The notes: a model not told the origin generated them from the sequence alone. Positions 1 through 10,119 are shown, counted from the stretch's first letter. The stretch: 29,000 nucleotides of DNA from Clostridia bacterium (GCA_900772235.1 CAAGQX010000020.1:1-29000); one strand, 5' to 3'. Numbers and translations are program-made.

Positions 1-106
1 ATTTAGAAGGGGGTTTTTTCAAAAAATGGAATAAATAAACATTCGGGAGCATTATAAGATAATTAATAATGAATAATGAATAGTGAAAAATGAGTAATTT
101 TGATTC

Positions 107-129
107 GGGCGATTAAAATCGCCCCTACA
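107..129 (+). repeat. Dispersed palindromic repeat, copy 1
   Basis: The core GGGCGATTAAAATCGCCC forms a near-perfect hairpin and is followed by CTACA. The same core and CCTACA end recur at 21332-21355, 24389-24414 (inverted) and 18394-18419 (different stem sequence). It lies just past the 3' end of the P-ATPase gene. The rest of 1-158 is AT-rich and shows no gene. Confidence 0.75.
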
Positions 130-158
130 TTTCAATTTAATTAATTATTGGCAGTTTT

Positions 159-2821
159 TTATTTAAGGCTTACCTTTTCTTTGGTTATTATTTTTTCTCC
201 AAATTTATAGTTGTTTATTTTCTTTTGTAATTCTACTAATACTATTGGCAAAACTGAAATTACTGTTACCATTAGCCATTGGGTAATATTAAGTTTTGTT
301 ACTTCAAAAACTCCCCACGCTTGTGGTATTATAGTTACAATTACTTGAAGGAATATTCCTAGTATAATTGCACCTGTTAGATATAAATTTTTAAATGGTT
401 TTATTTTAAATATTGATTCATCTGTTCTTACATTAATGCTATGTACAAGTTCTAATATGCTAAGTGATGTAAATGCCATTGTTCTAGCTACTGTTAGTCC
501 ATACAAATTATTTCCTATACTAAATGCAAGTAATGTTAAAACTCCTATCATAGTGCCTTCTACAAATATTTTCCCCCATAGTCCATCTGCAAAAAGTCCT
601 TTTTTCTGGTTTATTGGTTTTCTATTCATTATATTTTTTTCCACTGGTTCCATTCCAAGTGCAATTGCTGGTAATGAATCTGTTACTAAGTTAATCCAAA
701 GTAGTTGTATTGCTAAAAGCGGAGATTCCCAACCTAATAGCAGTCCAAAAAATATTGTAACTATTTCTCCTACATTTGTTGCAAGAAGAAAATGTACTGC
801 TTTTTTTATATTATCATAAATATGTCTACCATTTTTTACCGCTTCTACAATAGTTACAAAATTATCATCTGTAAGTATCATATCTGCTGCATTTTTTGCT
901 ACATCTGTTCCATTTTTTCCCATTGCAATACCTATATCTGCATTTTTTAGGGCTGGTGCATCATTTACTCCGGTCTCCCGTCATTGCAACTACATTTCCC
1001 TTTGCCTTAAATGCTTTTACAATCCTTACTTTGTGTTCTGGAGAAACTCTTGCAAATACCGAATAATTCATTATATCTCTTTCTAACTTTTCTTGTGGCA
1101 ATTTTTCTAGTTCCTCACCTGTTATAGTTTTATCACCTAATGTTAATATTCCTAGTTCTTTTGCAATTGCTTTTGCAGTAATAATGTGGTCGCCTGTTAT
1201 CATTACTGTTTTTATTCCAGCCTTTTTACAAGTAGCAACCGCTTCTTTAACCCCTGGTCTTGGTGGATCTATCATACCGATTAATCCAACAAAAATTAAA
1301 TTGTTCTCCATATTCTCATTTACATTCAATGGTAATGTATTAAAGTCTAAATAGGCCACTGCTATTACTCTTAGTGCATTATTTGCCATACTCTCATTTT
1401 CTTTTATTATTCTTTTTTTATCATATTCGTCTAATGCTTGAAGTCTGCCATCTATTAAAATTTTACTGCATCTATTTAATAATATATCTGGCGCCCCTTT
1501 TGTTATAATTCTAAATTTATCATCTGTTTTATGAATTGTAGACATCAATTTTCTCTTTGAATCAAAAGATATCTCATTTATTCTTTGCATTTTTTCATAT
1601 AATTCATCTTTATTTATTCCTTGTTTTAATGCAGCTTCTACTATTGCTTTTTCTGTTGCCTCTCCTTCCACAATTGTTTCATTATTTTTGTAATTAATAC
1701 TACAGTCTGTGCACATACACGCCATTTCTAAAATATTTTTGTTTTTAGCAAAATTGTTCTTTTCTAGGAAATTATTTTCAAAAACATTGGTAACTGTCAT
1801 TTTGTTTTGTGTTAAAGTTCCTGTTTTATCGGAACATATTACATTACTACTACCCAATGTTTCTACTGCTGGTAGCTTTCTAATTATACTGTTTTGTTTT
1901 GCCATTTTTGTAACACCTATTGAAAGAAGTATTGTTACAATTGCAGGCAGTCCTTCCGGAATCGCCGCAACTGCTAGTCCTACTGATGTCATAAACATTT
2001 CTATTGGTGATATTTTTTTAAATATTCCTATGATAAATATTACAAAGCATATCATAAGTGCTGCTAGTCCTAGTTTTTTTCCAACTTCTCCTAATTTTCT
2101 TTGAAGAGGTGTTTCTGGTGCCTCGTCAGTCATTATCATTTTTGCAATTTTTCCCACATTAGTATTCATTCCCGTTTCTACAACTATAGCTTCTGCGTGT
2201 CCGATTTGTAACTATTGTTGTCGCAAAGCACATATTTACCATATCATTAATTTGTGTTACTTTTTCTAATTTCTTTGTTGCATCTTTTTCTACTTCTATA
2301 GTTTCTCCTGTTAAAGCAGATTCTTCTATTTTCAAATTATACGCCTTTATAAGTCTTACGTCTGCTGGTACGTAGCATCCTGTTTCAATAATAACTATAT
2401 CTCCTGGCACTAATTCTATAGTTTGAATTTGTTTAATTTCTCCATTTCTTTTTACTTTGCAAGTTGGAGAAGCCATTTTCTTTAAAGCCTCTAAAGATTT
2501 TTCTGCTTTGCTTTCTTGAATTACTCCCATAATTGCATTTAGCACAACAATAGCAATAATTATTATAGAATCTATGTATTCATTACTTGCTTGTACATAA
2601 GAAAGTCCTGCAGAAATAATTGCCGCAATTATTAATATTATTATCATAAAATCTTTAAATTGATTTATAAATTTTACTAATATACTTGTTTTTTTAGTTT
2701 CTGCAAGCTCATTTTTTCCATACATTTCTTGCCTTTTTATTACTTCGTTATTATTCAGTCCCCTTTCAAAATTTGTTTTTAATTTATGTCGTATTTCTTC
2801 TAGTGATAGTGTATGCCACAT
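159..2821 (-). CDS. Calcium-type P-type ATPase, read through two CGGA +1 sites
   Basis: P2-type cation pump, probably exporting Ca2+ at ATP cost across the cell membrane. It is split into three open frames that join into one 886-residue protein if one C is skipped at each of two CGGA sites (969-972 and 2200-2203). Seen in order: cation-ATPase N domain; M1-M2 helices (about 50-100); actuator TGET (about 175); M4 PEGLP ion-site motif; phosphorylation motif DKTGT (about 331); KGAPD nucleotide-binding loop; MITGDH; hinge TGDGVNDAP, whose second Gly (617) is written CGGA; then the six-helix C-terminal membrane domain. The first site restores TNGHAEAIVVETG (Gly207). The start ATG has AAAGGAG upstream. 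The gene looks complete apart from the shifts. Calcium as substrate is inferred from PEGLP and the overall family; another divalent cation is possible. Confidence 0.93.
969..972 (-). other. CGGA +1 recoding site 1 (P-ATPase hinge Gly617)
   Basis: On the minus strand the codons read ATG ACG GGA GAC CGG AGT AAA TGA. Skipping the C of the in-frame CGG gives GAC GGA GTA AAT GAT GCA CCA, which is the universal P-ATPase hinge motif TGDGVNDAP. Without the shift, translation stops two codons after the CGG. Confidence 0.9.
2200..2203 (-). other. CGGA +1 recoding site 2 (P-ATPase Gly207)
   Basis: The codons read ACA AAT CGG ACA CGC AGA. Skipping C gives AAT GGA CAC GCA GAA GCT, that is NGHAEA, continuing into the conserved VVETGMNTNVGKIA segment of the actuator domain. 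No C precedes the inserted C, so this is not a homopolymer change. Confidence 0.9.
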
Positions 2822-2916
2822 ATAATTTCACTCTCCTTTGTAATTTTATATTTCATTTATATGCTTGTACGAAAGAATTATTACAAAAGTTTATGTAGTA
2901 AAATTTGTGGTATTCC

Positions 2917-3121
2917 TTATGCAAGGAAGTAGTATATATATATAATAAAAAACGAGTTCGACCTACGTTCGCTTTAAGCAACTTAAATGCGGAGCATTTT
3001 TGCTAAAGCGGATTTCTGGGCATATGGCAGTTTTCGTAACAATACACTTTGAATTTTCTGAAAATTTAAAGCGGTCGGAGAACGGAATTTTTTATTATAT
3101 ATATACTACTTCCTTGCATAA
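2917..3121. repeat. 205-bp inverted-repeat (MITE-like or cruciform) element
   Basis: This fills most of the 320-base gap between the P-ATPase and rhodanese genes, and I see no ORF in it. The ends are inverted repeats of about 34 bases beginning TTATGCAAGGAAGTAG and ending in the reverse complement CTACTTCCTTGCATAA. Complementarity continues imperfectly inward (GTTCGACC against GGTCGGAGAAC). The centre holds a second nested hairpin (CGCTTTAAGCAA with TTTGCTAAAGCG) around AAATGCGGAGCATTT. I see no clear target-site duplication. It could be a non-autonomous mobile element or a structured RNA. Confidence 0.7.
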
Positions 3122-3141
3122 CTGTTTAATAAAATTTTAAA

Positions 3142-3462
3142 CTATCTTTCTATTCCACCTTCTAGATGATATAAATTTTTATATCCTAGTCTTCTTAATA
3201 TTCTAATTGCATTTTCACTTCTAATACCAACTGTACAATATGCTATAATAATTGTTTCTTTATCTGTTAGTATTCGAGGTGCTTTAGAATATATTTCATA
3301 ATTTGGTATATTTATCGCATTATCTAAGTGTCCTTCTGCGAACTCTTGTGGGCTTCGTACATCCAATAATACAATATTGGGGTAATTTTCTAACATAAAT
3401 TTCATTTCTTCCTTTGTAATATTATTTTTAGATCTATATAATTTTCTTATAAAATTTCTCAT
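3142..3462 (-). CDS. Single-domain rhodanese-like sulfurtransferase
   Basis: A 106-residue protein made of one rhodanese domain. LLDVRSPQEFAEGHLDNAIN (about 32-51) is the family N-terminal signature, and the active-site loop is CTVGIR (Cys76 to Arg81), fitting the CX4R persulfide-binding loop. Such proteins carry sulfane sulfur in the cytoplasm; the acceptor cannot be told from the sequence. GGAG stands ten bases before the ATG. A promoter of its own is plausible because the inverted-repeat element follows it and a terminator-containing gap precedes it. No sulfur-metabolism genes are nearby. The domain call is secure, the physiological role unknown. Confidence 0.9.
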   Translation of the reverse strand: MRNFIRKLYRSKNNITKEEMKFMLENYPNIVLLDVRSPQEFAEGHLDNAINIPNYEIYSKAPRILTDKETIIIAYCTVGIRSENAIRILRRLGYKNLYHLEGGIER

Positions 3463-3533
3463 TGGGTCATCTCCTGTAATTCTATTTTGTTTACTTTCAT
3501 CATTATTACAGACTTTCTTTAGTAATAAAAAAA

Positions 3534-3565
3534 TAAACTCCTAGTATATTTTACTTAAGAGTTTA
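3534..3565 (-). terminator. Rho-independent terminator of the secD-like gene
   Basis: On the minus strand TAAACTCTTAAG pairs with CTAGGAGTTTA, followed by a run of T, about 30 bases after the stop of the secD-like gene. Confidence 0.7.
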
Positions 3566-3593
3566 CTTTTTTGTTACTTTATTTATTATAACT

Positions 3594-4949
3594 TTATTTT
3601 AACATTTCTAAAACATTTTTTGTAATTGCTAAATTATAAATGTATAGACATAAACTTCCCCAAACCATTGCCATACCTAAGCTGTTAATTCTTGTTAATG
3701 AATTAAATGCAAGTATTACTGCTGCAATATATATTGGAATAGTTGTTAGTGCGAAGTTTCCAATTGTTTTCCATTCTATTGTTCCTTTTTTCTTTAGATT
3801 ATTTAGCATAATATATGTTAATGCATAGTTTAGCATTGCAGATACTATTATTCCAGCTATACCTTCTAAGGTAATTACAACATTTGTATATCTTACAGCA
3901 AGTAGTACTAATGCTATATAACCTATTTGAATAAATGTTGCAATAAATCCTTTTGCTTTAAATTTGAATATTAAAACTATGCAAGCAATTAGAAGTATTC
4001 CTGCAGGTACTGCAATTCCAATAAGTAGAGCGTTTTGTGATATGCTAGCTTCTGCTGTATCTTCAGTAAAGCTATATTCTATTGGTAAAACGCCATTATT
4101 TATTACAGTTGCAACTTTATTTACTTCTTTTACATATTCTATTAATGTTTCACTATCTTTTGTTTGTGTTATAGGTACATACCATACCCCTTCTCCAAAA
4201 TATGTTGAACTATATGTTTGTCCATCTAATACAACATTAGCATATCTTGCATTTTCTTCCGTCTCGGCATTTTCATCATCTTCTTGTATTTTTTGAGCTA
4301 TATATGTTTGACTTATTTCTTCTAATTTTTTTGCGCCCTCTTTGTTAAAATCTATTTGCAAATTGATTATAGTATATGTAGGATCTTTTTTGCTTGCTCC
4401 GCAAATTACTTTTGCTGATTTTACATCGCTATTATCTAATAGAATTTCTTCTGTTTCTTTATCTATAATTGTAAGAACTCCTTTTTGTTCCAAATACTCT
4501 TCTATTTGGTGTACATCATCATTTTCTTGCAATTCTATAGTTATATCTCCACTTTCTTCATTTAAAGTTAGTTTGTATTCTCCTATATCTAGTCCTTTTA
4601 ATCTTTTTTTAAGTATTTGTTTTGTTAATTTATAATTATCTTGAGTTAATATTTCTTCATTATTTACTTTTTCTGTTTTTTTAGTGTATCCATTTTCTTC
4701 TGTATATTCTGTTTCTCCATCATCTTCTACAACATTTCCATCTTTATCGTATATTACCTCTTTTTCACTTAAATCAGGTGTTGCTTTTAAAACTACTCTA
4801 TTGGTAAATTGCATTCCTAATTTGTAGTTTTTTATTAAATTTACTACTCTAAAATCCTCTTTTTTATATATTCCAAAAAAAGATGCAAATATTATAACTG
4901 TTACAAGCAATAATATTGCTGTAATTTTAATTTTCTTTAATGTTTTCAC
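3594..4949 (-). CDS. secD: Divergent SecD-like translocase subunit
   Basis: Membrane protein of about 451 residues resembling SecD, the accessory subunit that uses the proton gradient to help SecYEG export. It has an N-terminal membrane helix, a GMQFTNRVVLKATP segment matching the SecD LGLDLxGG region, a long extracytoplasmic domain with P1-like repeats, and about five helices in the last 140 residues, including TLEGIAGIIVSAMLNYAL, which aligns with the TLPGIAGIILTIGMAVDANV motif. The acidic D/DxN residues of that motif are missing, and no secF follows. I chose a GTG start at 4949 because GGAGGT lies six bases ahead; an upstream ATG at 4988 in the same frame would overlap the HD gene and has no such site. 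It is probably cotranscribed with the HD gene, 19 bases upstream. Confidence 0.75.
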   Translation of the reverse strand: MKTLKKIKITAILLLVTVIIFASFFGIYKKEDFRVVNLIKNYKLGMQFTNRVVLKATPDLSEKEVIYDKDGNVVEDDGETEYTEENGYTKKTEKVNNEEILTQDNYKLTKQILKKRLKGLDIGEYKLTLNEESGDITIELQENDDVHQIEEYLEQKGVLTIIDKETEEILLDNSDVKSAKVICGASKKDPTYTIINLQIDFNKEGAKKLEEISQTYIAQKIQEDDENAETEENARYANVVLDGQTYSSTYFGEGVWYVPITQTKDSETLIEYVKEVNKVATVINNGVLPIEYSFTEDTAEASISQNALLIGIAVPAGILLIACIVLIFKFKAKGFIATFIQIGYIALVLLAVRYTNVVITLEGIAGIIVSAMLNYALTYIMLNNLKKKGTIEWKTIGNFALTTIPIYIAAVILAFNSLTRINSLGMAMVWGSLCLYIYNLAITKNVLEMLK

Positions 4950-4968
4950 TTTTTTACCTCCATATTTT

Positions 4969-5628
4969 TTATAATAATCTTGTATCATTTATTATAAGTT
5001 CAAACCAAATATTTAAATATTTAGCTGCATATTTGCTCATTCTAGTTCTATCCATAAATATTTCAAAATAGTCTAAAACTGGGCAAATATTTGTATCGAT
5101 AGTTAAATTTAACATTACTCTTCTATTTTCTTTATCTATTTCTAATTTAGCATCTGTTACCGCGTAATTTACCCTATCGTGTATTTCAAAAGATGTTTTA
5201 TTTTGGTTTACTACTCTATCTCTATGAACATCTGATTTGTCTGCTAGAATTAATGCAGCAGATATATCGCTAACAGCAGTTCCAGTTGCTTCATCGTGGT
5301 TTCCAATTGCAGACATTATTTCTGTTCTATCTTTTATATCCATTCCCATTTCTTTTAAAATGTTGTATGCCATAATTGCTCCACTATGTGCGTGATCTAC
5401 TCTGTTTACTCCATTTCCAATGTCATGAAGGAATCCCGCTATTCTGGCTAGTTCTACTCTATGTTCGTCATATCCTAAATCTTGTAGAATTTTTGCAGCT
5501 CTATTTGCAACTATAGTTACGTGTCTAATTGAATGTTCTGTATATCCTAAAGCATTTAATTGTCTTTGTGCCCCAACAATTAACTCTTGCACTTCCGGAT
5601 TATTTTTTACATCTTCAAAAGTTACCAA
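4969..5628 (-). CDS. HD-domain phosphohydrolase-like protein
   Basis: A 219-residue soluble protein with an HD-superfamily metal site: HSIRHVTIVANRAA (first His), GFLHDIGNG (HD pair) and HAHSGAIMA, then the LADKSDVHRDRV helix. HD enzymes hydrolyse phosphomonoesters or phosphodiesters, but the substrate here is not evident. The start is TTG (plus 5626-5628), preceded by GGAGGT at eight bases; the ATG between them hits a stop at once. It sits directly ahead of the secD-like gene in one transcript. C-terminal residues 130-219 form a mixed alpha/beta segment that I do not recognise. Confidence 0.85.
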   Translation of the reverse strand: MVTFEDVKNNPEVQELIVGAQRQLNALGYTEHSIRHVTIVANRAAKILQDLGYDEHRVELARIAGFLHDIGNGVNRVDHAHSGAIMAYNILKEMGMDIKDRTEIMSAIGNHDEATGTAVSDISAALILADKSDVHRDRVVNQNKTSFEIHDRVNYAVTDAKLEIDKENRRVMLNLTIDTNICPVLDYFEIFMDRTRMSKYAAKYLNIWFELIINDTRLL

Positions 5629-5707
5629 ATTACATTACCTCCATTCTTCTTGTAGATTTTATATTAAATAATCAAAAATATCAACTATTTTTTGCTATTT
5701 TATAAAA

Positions 5708-5766
5708 AAAGAAGAGGAGCTTAAAACTATAATTAAAACTAACTACACTTTTAAGCTCCCCTCTTG
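5708..5766 (-). terminator. Long-stem terminator after the coiled-coil gene
   Basis: On the minus strand AAGAGGGGAGCTTAAAA pairs with TTTTAAGCTCCTCTTCTT around a loop of about 25 bases, followed by a T run. Confidence 0.75.
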
Positions 5767-5794
5767 CCCTATTGATATAGTAATTTAATGAATA

Positions 5795-6472
5795 TTAAAC
5801 TACATTTTGCTCTAGACTTGAAATTCTTGCATCATGGTTTCTAATTTTTCTGTTTATAAGACTAATTTCTTTGCCCTGCCTTTCTTGTTTTTCCTGATGC
5901 ATTGAATAGCCATCGAATAAAGTTGGAATTTCTCTTGTAATTTTATCTTCAATTAATATTACTGCTTCTTTTGTAATTTGTAAGTCTGCTTTTGTTGCTT
6001 TGGCCCCCTCTTTTAGTTCTCTAACATCTTCTTTTAGTTCTCTAACATCTTCTTTTAGTTCTTTGACATCTGTTTCCAAATTTTCTACTCTTACTTTTAG
6101 TTCTCCGACATCTTCTTTTAGATTTCCCACATCTTCCTTTAGTTCTTTGACATTTTCTTTTAGATTTCCCACATCTTCTTTTAGTTCTTTAACATCTTCT
6201 TTTAGATTTTCTACATCTTCTTTTAGTTCTTTAACATCTTCTTTTAGCTCTTTGACATCTGTTTCCAAGTCTCCAACTCTTACTTTTAGTTCTCCAACAT
6301 CTTCTTTTAATTCTTTAACATCAATTTTCACATCATTTATTTCCCCCTGTAAATCTTGAAATTTCAGAATTGTAAATTTTTCAAAATTTACCAATTTTTC
6401 TAATGTGTCTTGTTGTGTTACTTCTAGCTTTTCTAATTTTTCGAGAACTATTTTTTCAAATTTTGTAGACAT
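5795..6472 (-). CDS. Heptad-repeat coiled-coil protein of unknown function
   Basis: About 225 residues, almost wholly coiled coil. The centre (about residues 50-155) is a tandem array of heptads of the type LKEDVxE/N, with units LKEDVKE, LKEDVGN, LKVRVGD and LETDVKE, matched by 21-base repeats in the DNA (about 6010-6330). The C-terminal third (KEISLINRKIRNHDARISSL) is a separate helix pair. There is no signal peptide or membrane segment. I chose the ATG at 6472 because GGAGGTG lies just upstream; the longer frame up to 6529 lacks a ribosome site. It has its own long-stem terminator. The repeats should expand and contract easily. I do not recognise a family. Confidence 0.8.
   Translation of the reverse strand: MSTKFEKIVLEKLEKLEVTQQDTLEKLVNFEKFTILKFQDLQGEINDVKIDVKELKEDVGELKVRVGDLETDVKELKEDVKELKEDVENLKEDVKELKEDVGNLKENVKELKEDVGNLKEDVGELKVRVENLETDVKELKEDVRELKEDVRELKEGAKATKADLQITKEAVILIEDKITREIPTLFDGYSMHQEKQERQGKEISLINRKIRNHDARISSLEQNVV
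6010..6330 (-). repeat. 21-base tandem repeats encoding heptads
   Basis: About fifteen near-copies of a 21-base unit of the form TTAAAAGAAGATGTNNNNGAA encode consecutive coiled-coil heptads. Runs of units are identical or differ at one or two bases, suggesting recent duplication. Confidence 0.75.
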
Positions 6473-6581
6473 ATTTTCACCTCCTCTTTTTAATGAGGTA
6501 ATAATATTATTTATTTTCCTTTTTGTCAATATTTTTATTTAAATTTGTAAAAAAACTTTTCGACAAATTGCGACTTTCAAG

Positions 6582-6612
6582 CATAAAAGCCCTATTACAT
6601 AGGGCTTTTATG
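6582..6612 (-). terminator. Terminator-like palindrome after dnaE
   Basis: The palindrome CATAAAAGCCCTA/TAGGGCTTTTATG starts three bases after the dnaE stop at 6615 that is reached only through the CGGA shift. Its position supports the extended reading of dnaE. Confidence 0.75.
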
Positions 6613-6614
6613 GA

Positions 6615-9600
6615 TTACTCCAAATGTACTCTTTGGGTTCCTAATATGTCTTCAAATTGTGTTAATATTTCATCATTTAAAAATATTGCACCACATGGTT
6701 TATTTTCTCCGTTTTTCTGTTACTTGCACAGCAATATTATTTTTGTCTCCTCCAAAAAATCTTATAGCTCCTCGAAGTTTTACTTTTGTTTCTTCATCTA
6801 TTCCTGTTATATCTAACGAAAGCATTTTAGGTCTATTATTTTCTTTTGGTAGCTCTTCATATGTCATATTTTCTTCTTTAAGTTCTCTTATACTGTTTGC
6901 AACAATTTTTATATCTTCATCTTCTCTAATACTAAGTTTTCCTTCAACAATTACTATATTTTCATCAAATAATATATTACTTGCTCTTCCATAGCAACTA
7001 TCAAACACTATTACTTCACAAGAACCATATAAGTCTTCTACTGTAATAAATGCCATCATTGTGTTTTTCTTAGTAAATTTCTTTTTTACAGAGGTTATTA
7101 TTCCTGCAAATTTTACTGGTTTTCCATCCATTTTGCTTACATCTACATTTGCATCTTCATTTTCTTTTATTTCCATCATTTTTAAAGTGTCTATATTAGC
7201 TACTTTTTTGATTTGCTCTGCATATTTTTGAAGAGGATGTCCAGATATATATATTCCAAGCATTTCCTTTTCCATTGATAGCAATTCTTTTTCGTTGTAC
7301 TCAGGTAAAACAGTAAATGAATATTTATGTTCTTCTAAGCTCTTGTCTTCTGTTACTATATCAAATAAAGTTACTTGCCCATTTATGCTCTTTTTATTGC
7401 TATTATTAATTGTATCTAATATTCTTTCGAAAGAAGCTAGAAGCGTTGCTCTATTTTGTCCTAGTTCATCAAATGCTCCTGCTTTAATTAAACTTTCTAT
7501 ACATTTTTTATTTACAGCTTCGCCAGATATTCTTTCACAAAAATCAGTAAAACTTTTATAGTCGCCGTTTTTCTTTCTTTCTTCTACTATTGCATCTACT
7601 GCTCCTACCCCAACATTTTTTATGCTTCCTAATCCGAATCTTATTTGATTATCGTACACAGCAAACTTAGTATAACTTTTATTTATGCTTGGGTTTAATA
7701 TTTCTATACCTATCCTTTTACATTCGTCTATATATTCTGGCACTTTGTCTAAATTTCCTAAAAAACTATTTAGTGTTGCTGCCATAAACTCTGCTGGATA
7801 ATATGTCTTTAAGTATGCTGTTCTATAAGATACAACCGCATATGCTGCTGCATGAGATTTATTAAATGCATATTTTGCAAATTCTGCCATTTCATCGAAT
7901 ATTTTATTCGCACTTTGTTCATCTATTCCATTTCTAACACAGCCTGGTATTATTACATTTCCATCTTCATCTGTTTGTCCATGTATAAAATATTCTCTTT
8001 CCTTTGCCATTACATCTAGCTTTTTCTTTCCCATAGCTCTTCTAACTAAGTCTGCTCTTCCAAGTGAATAACCTGCTAAATCTCTTACTATTTGCATAAC
8101 TTGTTCTTGGTATACCATACATCCATATGTAACATTAAGTATTGGCTCTAATGCTGGATGTGTGTATATTATATGGTCTGGATGAAGTTTGTTTTGAATA
8201 TATCTTGGGATTTGGTCCATTGGCCCTGGTCTATAAAGTGAAACACCTGCAATAATATCTTCCAAACTATCTGGTTTTAATTCCTTCATGAAATTTTTCA
8301 TTCCTTGACTTTCGAATTGAAATATTCCAGATGTATTTCCTGCTTGCCAAGTATCTTTAAATACTTTTGCATCATTCATATCTTTATCAAATTCTACGTC
8401 TATTCCTCTACATTTCTTAACATACTTTATGGCATCAGCAATAACGGTTAAAGTTCTAAGTCCTAAGAAGTCCATTTTTAAAAGGCCTAATTCTTCTAAA
8501 GTTGTCATTATAAATTCTGTTGTTATATTTCCATCATTTACATATAGTGGAACATATTCAATTACTGGATCTTTTGTAATAACCACTCCACACGCGTGTG
8601 TTGAGGCTTGTCTTGGTAATCCTTCTAGTCCCATTGCAATATCCAATATTTTTTTTGTTTGTTCATCATTTTCATAAAGATTTTCTAATTCTCTATTTTG
8701 TTCTAATGCTTTTTTTATTGTTATATGTATTTCATTTGGTATCATTTTTGCAAGTTTATCTACTTCTGCATACGGTACATCTAATGCTCTTCCCACATCT
8801 CTTATAACCATTCTTGCAGCCATTGTTCCAAATGTTATTATTTGAGATACATGGTCTCTTCCGTATTTTCTACAAACATATTCAATAACTTCTGGTCTTC
8901 TTTCATAACAAAAATCCACATCAAAATCTGGCATACTTATTCTTTCTGGATTTAAAAATCTTTCAAACAGTAAGTTATATTTTATAGGGTCTATATCTGT
9001 TATTCCTACTGCATATGCAACTATTGAACCCGCACCAGAACCACGGCCAGGACCTACTGGTATATTTTGAGATTTTGCATAATTAATAAAATCCCATACT
9101 ATTAGGTAATAATCTACATAGCCCATTTTTTCTATAACAGATAATTCATATTCTACTCTATCTAAGATTTCTTTACTTGGGTTATCTCCATACCTTCTTT
9201 TTATTCCATCATAGCAAAGTTTTTCAAAATATTCTGTATGTGTTTTAAACTCTGGTGGAACATCGTAATTTGGAAGTTTTGTATTTCCAAATTCAAAATC
9301 AAAATTACATTTTTCTGCAATTTTAACCGTATTTTCTATTGCTTCTGGAATATTTTTAAAATAATCTGCCATTTCATCTGGAGATTTGATGTAGAACTCA
9401 TCTACACCCATTCTCATTCTATCTGTATCGCTCATTTTTTTGCCTGTTTGTATACAAAGTAAAACCTCTTGATTATAAGCATCTTCTTTTTTTAAATAGT
9501 GAGCATCATTTGTTGCCACTAATGGAATATTTAAACTTCTACTTAGTTCAATCAATTTTTGATTTGCTTTTACTTGTTCTGGAAGTCCATTAGGCTGAAC

Positions 9601-10119
9601 CTCCAAATAATAATCTTCACCAAATAAATTTTTATGCCATAGGGCAATTCTCTTTGCTTCTTCCATATCATCTTTTAAAATAGCTTTGTTTACACTGCCT
9701 GCTAAACAGGCACTTAAACAAATTAATCCCTCGTGATATTTTTCTAATATTTCTAAATCTATTCTTGGTTTATAATAAAATCCCTCTGTAAATCCCATTG
9801 ATACTAAGTTTGATAAATTTTTATAGCCCACCTCATTTTTTGCAAGCAATATTAAATGTGAATATTTGTTATCTATATTAGGTTCTTTATCAAATCTTGT
9901 TCTAGGAGCCACATACACTTCGCAACCTATAATAGGTTTTATTCCTACTTTTTTACATTCTTTATAAAAATCGACTACACCAAACATCGCTCCGTGGTCT
10001 GTAATTGCCATTGATTGCATTCCAAGTTCTTTTGCTCTTGTTGGTAAGTCTTTTATTTTATTTGCTCCATCTAATAAACTAAATTCACTATGCACGTGTA
10101 AGTGTACAAAATCTGGCAT
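6615..10119 (-). CDS. dnaE: DNA polymerase III alpha subunit, C-terminus reached through a CGGA +1 site
   Basis: Replicative polymerase subunit DnaE. Seen: PHP domain from residue 4 (HLHVHSEFSLLDG); GPGRGSGAGS; catalytic PDFDVDFCYE; SHAAAYAVVSYRTAY fingers region; helix-hairpin-helix; OB fold near 1000-1080 (VKFAGIITSVKKKFTKKN and EVIVFD). Read straight, the frame ends at 6700 with VTEKRRK. The first Arg of that ending is the only in-frame CGG in the gene and is followed by A. Skipping its C gives VTEKGENK and then PCGAIFLNDEIL and FEDILGTQRVHLE, ending at 6615, for a total of 1167 residues. I take this tail to be the authentic C-terminus because it resembles the end of other clostridial DnaE proteins and abuts the terminator. 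GGAGG precedes the ATG. Confidence 0.95.
6708..6711 (-). other. CGGA +1 recoding site 3 (dnaE Gly1137)
   Basis: The codons read GAA AAA CGG AGA AAA TAA. Skipping C gives AAA GGA GAA AAT AAA CCA TGT GGT GCA and opens 30 further residues. The site would be missed by ordinary gene calling because the unshifted frame still gives a nearly full-length protein. Confidence 0.85.

Noticed and set aside
2951..2975. tRNA-like GTTCGACC sequence
   Set aside because: It is part of the inverted-repeat element; there is no acceptor stem or anticodon arm around it. No tRNA was found in the window.
4950..4988. ATG at 4988 as secD start
   Set aside because: It would overlap the HD gene and lacks a ribosome site, whereas GGAGGT precedes GTG at 4949.
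6000..6359. 119-residue plus-strand ORF opposite the coiled-coil gene
   Set aside because: It is the mirror of the heptad repeats, low in complexity, without a ribosome site.
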